Below are positions 60,831 through 64,000 of a stretch of 64,000 nt of DNA, piece by piece. Origin of the DNA: Hirudo medicinalis (Eukaryota; Annelida; Clitellata; Hirudinida; Hirudinidae); the NCBI GenBank assembly GCA_011800805.1, contig MPNW01000412.1, positions 1 through 64,000 of the forward strand, read 5' to 3'. Every line of letters starts with the position of its first letter. Position 1 is the stretch's first letter. The notes beneath the pieces are model-generated. The model saw only the letters and a program-made list of their open reading frames with translations, did not search any database and had not been told where the DNA came from. The position numbers and the translations under genes are program-made.

Positions 60831-63800
60831 AAACTAAGGCTTCAACAAAAAGCTGATAACCATTCGCGTCATCACATCGTCTTCCTCTTACAGCAATTGT
60901 GCTCTCCCCATTTCCTTCGCCATCAGCATTTTTCATGCTCTTTTGTAAAGTCCAACCAATCGTCATCACCTTCAACTTCTTGACTCTTCCAACAGCTTTC
61001 CACCAAATTCTGTAATTAGGAAGCATTTTTAGCTACTTGAGTGATTTTCAGAAAATTTAGATAACTTGAGTGATGATCCATCGTTAATAAATACATAAAT
61101 TATAACTTTATTTGAACCCTCGAAAAGCATCCGTCAAAATGTTTGCTACGGAACACCAAATTTTGTTTCATTAAATTAATAATTTAAAAGAAAATGAACA
61201 TCAAATAAAAAAATAAAAAATAAAAAATAAACTAACTAAAGACAGAAAGGAACGTCCGAAGGGAGAATTCCCGTTCGAAAGCTTATAAGTTTGGCTGATT
61301 AGTAATATTTAGTGAAATCCTAGCAGATATTCTTGGTCCCAGGCAAACAATTGAGTGACGTTTGACATTGGATTTAAAAAAACAGGTCTGTAATTTTGAT
61401 GAACGTTTATGTAATCTTGATACTGATAGCAAGAGTGCCACATAATTTAGCTTATTAGCTTAAGAGGCTTAATTTGGATTCACAATGGAGCATCGTGGGT
61501 TTACGACCCAGGGTTAAAAGGTCAACCTGGCCCCAAAGATTCATCAATTTAATCATGGCATCGATATTCAGATATTCTTAAAATTCAGAATATTTTCTCA
61601 AATAATAAATATTAGGCCGTTATAAAGCATTTGTTGACAATTAGTTTAAATATGTCTATAAAAGTATTGTGCCAAAATGCTACTACAACATAATTGAAGC
61701 AATGAACCCAACAGACAGCAAGACGTTTACATTTTTAGTTTAATAAAGTGCATTTTAAATTATTTAAAATAGAAACTGAAAGGAATCGAATTATTCACTA
61801 AAAATCATTAAAAATTATCGAAGCAACAATCGAGAGATCCAAAGAAAAAGTTTTCTTGAGACTGCAAACTGAGCTATTATCGTTAACTCTAAATAATAAA
61901 AAACATTGTTAACTTTGATTAAGCATTTTAATTAGGGCTGTTAACGATTAATGAATTCTTTTTTTATTAAGCCAAGAAAAATTAATATTACTGTTATCGT
62001 TCCGTTCACCAATTCATTCATAGATTTCGACCAGTCTTTTAAGCAGACCAACTTTTTCACACCATCAGGAGTTAAAGATGCAAGCAGTTTACCCACAATA
62101 ATAATAATTATAAACGGATGTGCTGAACAGTCTCTCACATGGTGCAGATGTGGCTGGTATGCATGACACCGTAAGAACAAGAGATGCCAATTTCGGAAAA
62201 CAACAGACATTAACTTTCCACCAAAGCAGAGATTCTTATGACTCCGGAATTTCAAAAATGTCACCCAGTCTTCAGACTCAGATTCTGAATCATTACAAAT
62301 CAGCATCAGTAGTGGATCAGGGAAGGAAACTTGGAATGGAAGAAGTGGAATAGCAACGGACCTCCTCTATTTTGCTGGTAATATTATTTACATTAAGATA
62401 TGGTAAGAGATTCTGTAGTTGAGAAATCCTGGATAATGAGGCAAGCGCAGCTCATGCAACGTTTTTCTTCACCAGACTTTTATCTCTGGGGTGGTGGAGC
62501 TGGTAGACGGGTTCAAGACTTTGTCTTTGGTGCTACTCCGCTAGAAGTTCAGTTCCTAAACTCTCCAAAGAGATTCCACATCACTTTTTCATTTTCATTA
62601 TTCTTTATCTTTTAAATCTGGAAAAGAGGATTCTAAGAATTATTCTTCTCCCAGTTTAAAACATTGGTGTGGGCTCCATGATGTAAGGTTGATTTATTCC
62701 ATGGCTCAGCACCATGATGAGGTGAATAGCAGTTTTGCATTTTAGCAGAAGGGAGTTATATAATTATATTATAGTAATTATATATTATATTGCAATAATT
62801 ATATAAAAGTTTCAAATCTGAAAATCTGATGGTAAGTGGAAGGAAATGTGCTTCAACAATTTTTGAGAAGATTTTCAAAAATACATGCAGATGCAGTCTG
62901 AATGTCAGTAAAATTAGAACTTCTTAAGTGATTCTGCAGCTCTAACGATCGCGGAAAGGAAAATGTGGTGAAAAGTAAATGTGGTGTTGGTAAAAACATG
63001 GTGGAAATGTGGAGTTTTTCGAATAAAAAAGCATGTAATTTCAGCTTGTTTTAGAAGTTGCTTAAATTAAATTAAATTTAATTAGTTAAAACACTGATTG
63101 TGTATTAATAGGATCTTAATAAATTAATAGGAACTTAATCAATGAATAGAAACTTACTTACTGCAATTGGTTTTAAACAAGCTAATTAAACCCAATAGTC
63201 TAAGCAGTTGTTTCAGTTGTTTTTTTGCATCCAAATATTGATATTTGCAGAACTGGTACTTGTTGGCTCATCGCAAACTCACAATTCGAAAGCGGTAAAA
63301 AAATGAACGTCAGAATTTATTACCGCTTTTGAACTTCAACCTCAATCGTTGAAAACACTGCAATGGGTCGAATTCATCTCACGTAAGTAAAATAAAATTT
63401 CTGTAAATCTGAAGCACATTTTGTGTTTCACAACATTCGAGCGATGTTCCATCTCCGATCATTATCGATTATCGATTATTATAATTCAGTCTCCAACCGA
63501 CCTATTACCGATAATTCAGTCTCAACCAATCAGCTTTGTCATTACAAGTCACATGACTACAAAGAACAGTCATTTTTCATGCGTTTGCTTCCCAGAATTT
63601 TCGAGAAATTCTCAGCATTCAAAGGATGAGTTGAGGCCTCACACAATGCTTAACGAGAGGAAATCAACTTTAATCCAATGAGAGATCTTTTGATAATGAA
63701 GGTGATGATTATGTTTATGGCGACTGTTATGTTACTGTTATGGTAATGCTTAGCAGGGTGAATCATTTTACAAATATTATCTGTGATGGCCGCGACAATA

Positions 63801-64000
63801 ATAATAAAGTTGAGGTAAAAATAGAACAGCATATTTAAAATGAAAACATACCTTATGAAATAAGGTATATATAAGATATTAATACATATTATTAAAACCC
63901 GCTAATGAATCTTGAGTTTATTTGACTTTCGTGTCAAGAGGTCATCCACGATTAGTGTCCCCTTGTGTCTGTCGAGCATAAAGCACAACATGTTGGACAA
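60831..64000. other. Right-end region without a recognised gene
   Basis: Candidates seen but not supported: a minus-strand ORF 60730-61026 (WWKAVGRVKKLKVMTIGW), partly made of the dispersed repeat; plus-strand frames at 61951-62353, one with HGADVAGMHDT before a good GTAAGA donor at about 62172; and an ATGGGTCGAATTCATCTC with GTAAGT directly after at 63363-63386, which could be a short first coding exon of a gene to the right. None can be tied to a family. Confidence 0.4.
63548..63557. promoter_or_regulatory. Candidate E-box of the MITF/TFE type
   Basis: GTCACATGAC matches the extended E-box bound by MITF/TFEB factors. It lies 170 bp after the possible first exon at 63363, with CCAAT (about 63526) and GATTATCGATTATCGATT motifs nearby. 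Function is inferred only. Confidence 0.2.

Noticed and set aside
62120..62353. Ankyrin-repeat-like exon (HGADVAGMHD)
   Set aside because: Too short and unsupported by neighbouring repeats; the rest of the frame is not ankyrin-like.

Overview
The window looks like a compact, AT-rich animal (metazoan) genome. Protein genes are split by short GT-AG introns, and the space between them holds simple repeats and decayed transposons. A Hox4-type gene, a fibrillar collagen, Mondo, Twinkle and PTPMT1 all point to a bilaterian. The short introns and compact layout fit a tunicate (ascidian-like) genome best, but the species cannot be proved from sequence alone.

Layout: 1-6.4 kb holds no recognised gene, only minisatellites and possible regulatory DNA. 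A two-exon Hox4-class gene (+) runs 6408-9024. It faces, tail to tail, a 49-exon fibrillar collagen (-, 10676-22276) with signal peptide, about 336 Gly-X-Y triplets and a C-propeptide. One collagen exon is 1 bp short as read. A RING-H2 gene (+) lies at 24918-26130. From 27 to 33 kb two RPL37A copies (both -) flank Tc1-like and hAT-like transposase relics. The left copy has lost one residue inside its zinc ribbon. The right copy diverges from PTPMT1 (+, 32943-33735), a mitochondrial phosphatase. A LINE reverse-transcriptase relic (-, about 37.7-38.2 kb) precedes the mitochondrial replicative helicase Twinkle (+, 38810-43851, 14 exons). A tRNA-Glu-derived SINE, a CAGTTA-rich repeat field and an N gap fill 44-47 kb. 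The glucose-sensing bHLHZ factor Mondo (-, 47296-58822, 17 exons) follows. The last 5 kb holds a short hAT-type element with target duplication and dispersed GTGACGTCA-bearing repeats, with no recognised gene.

The genes do not form one pathway. PTPMT1 and Twinkle are neighbouring nuclear genes for mitochondrial proteins on one strand. Hox4 beside a fibrillar collagen recalls the Hox-fibrillar collagen linkage of all four vertebrate HOX clusters. Exon joins were worked out by hand from reading frame, splice sites and family conservation. Phases agree across Hox4, PTPMT1, both RPL37A copies, Mondo, the RING gene and nearly all of Twinkle and the collagen.
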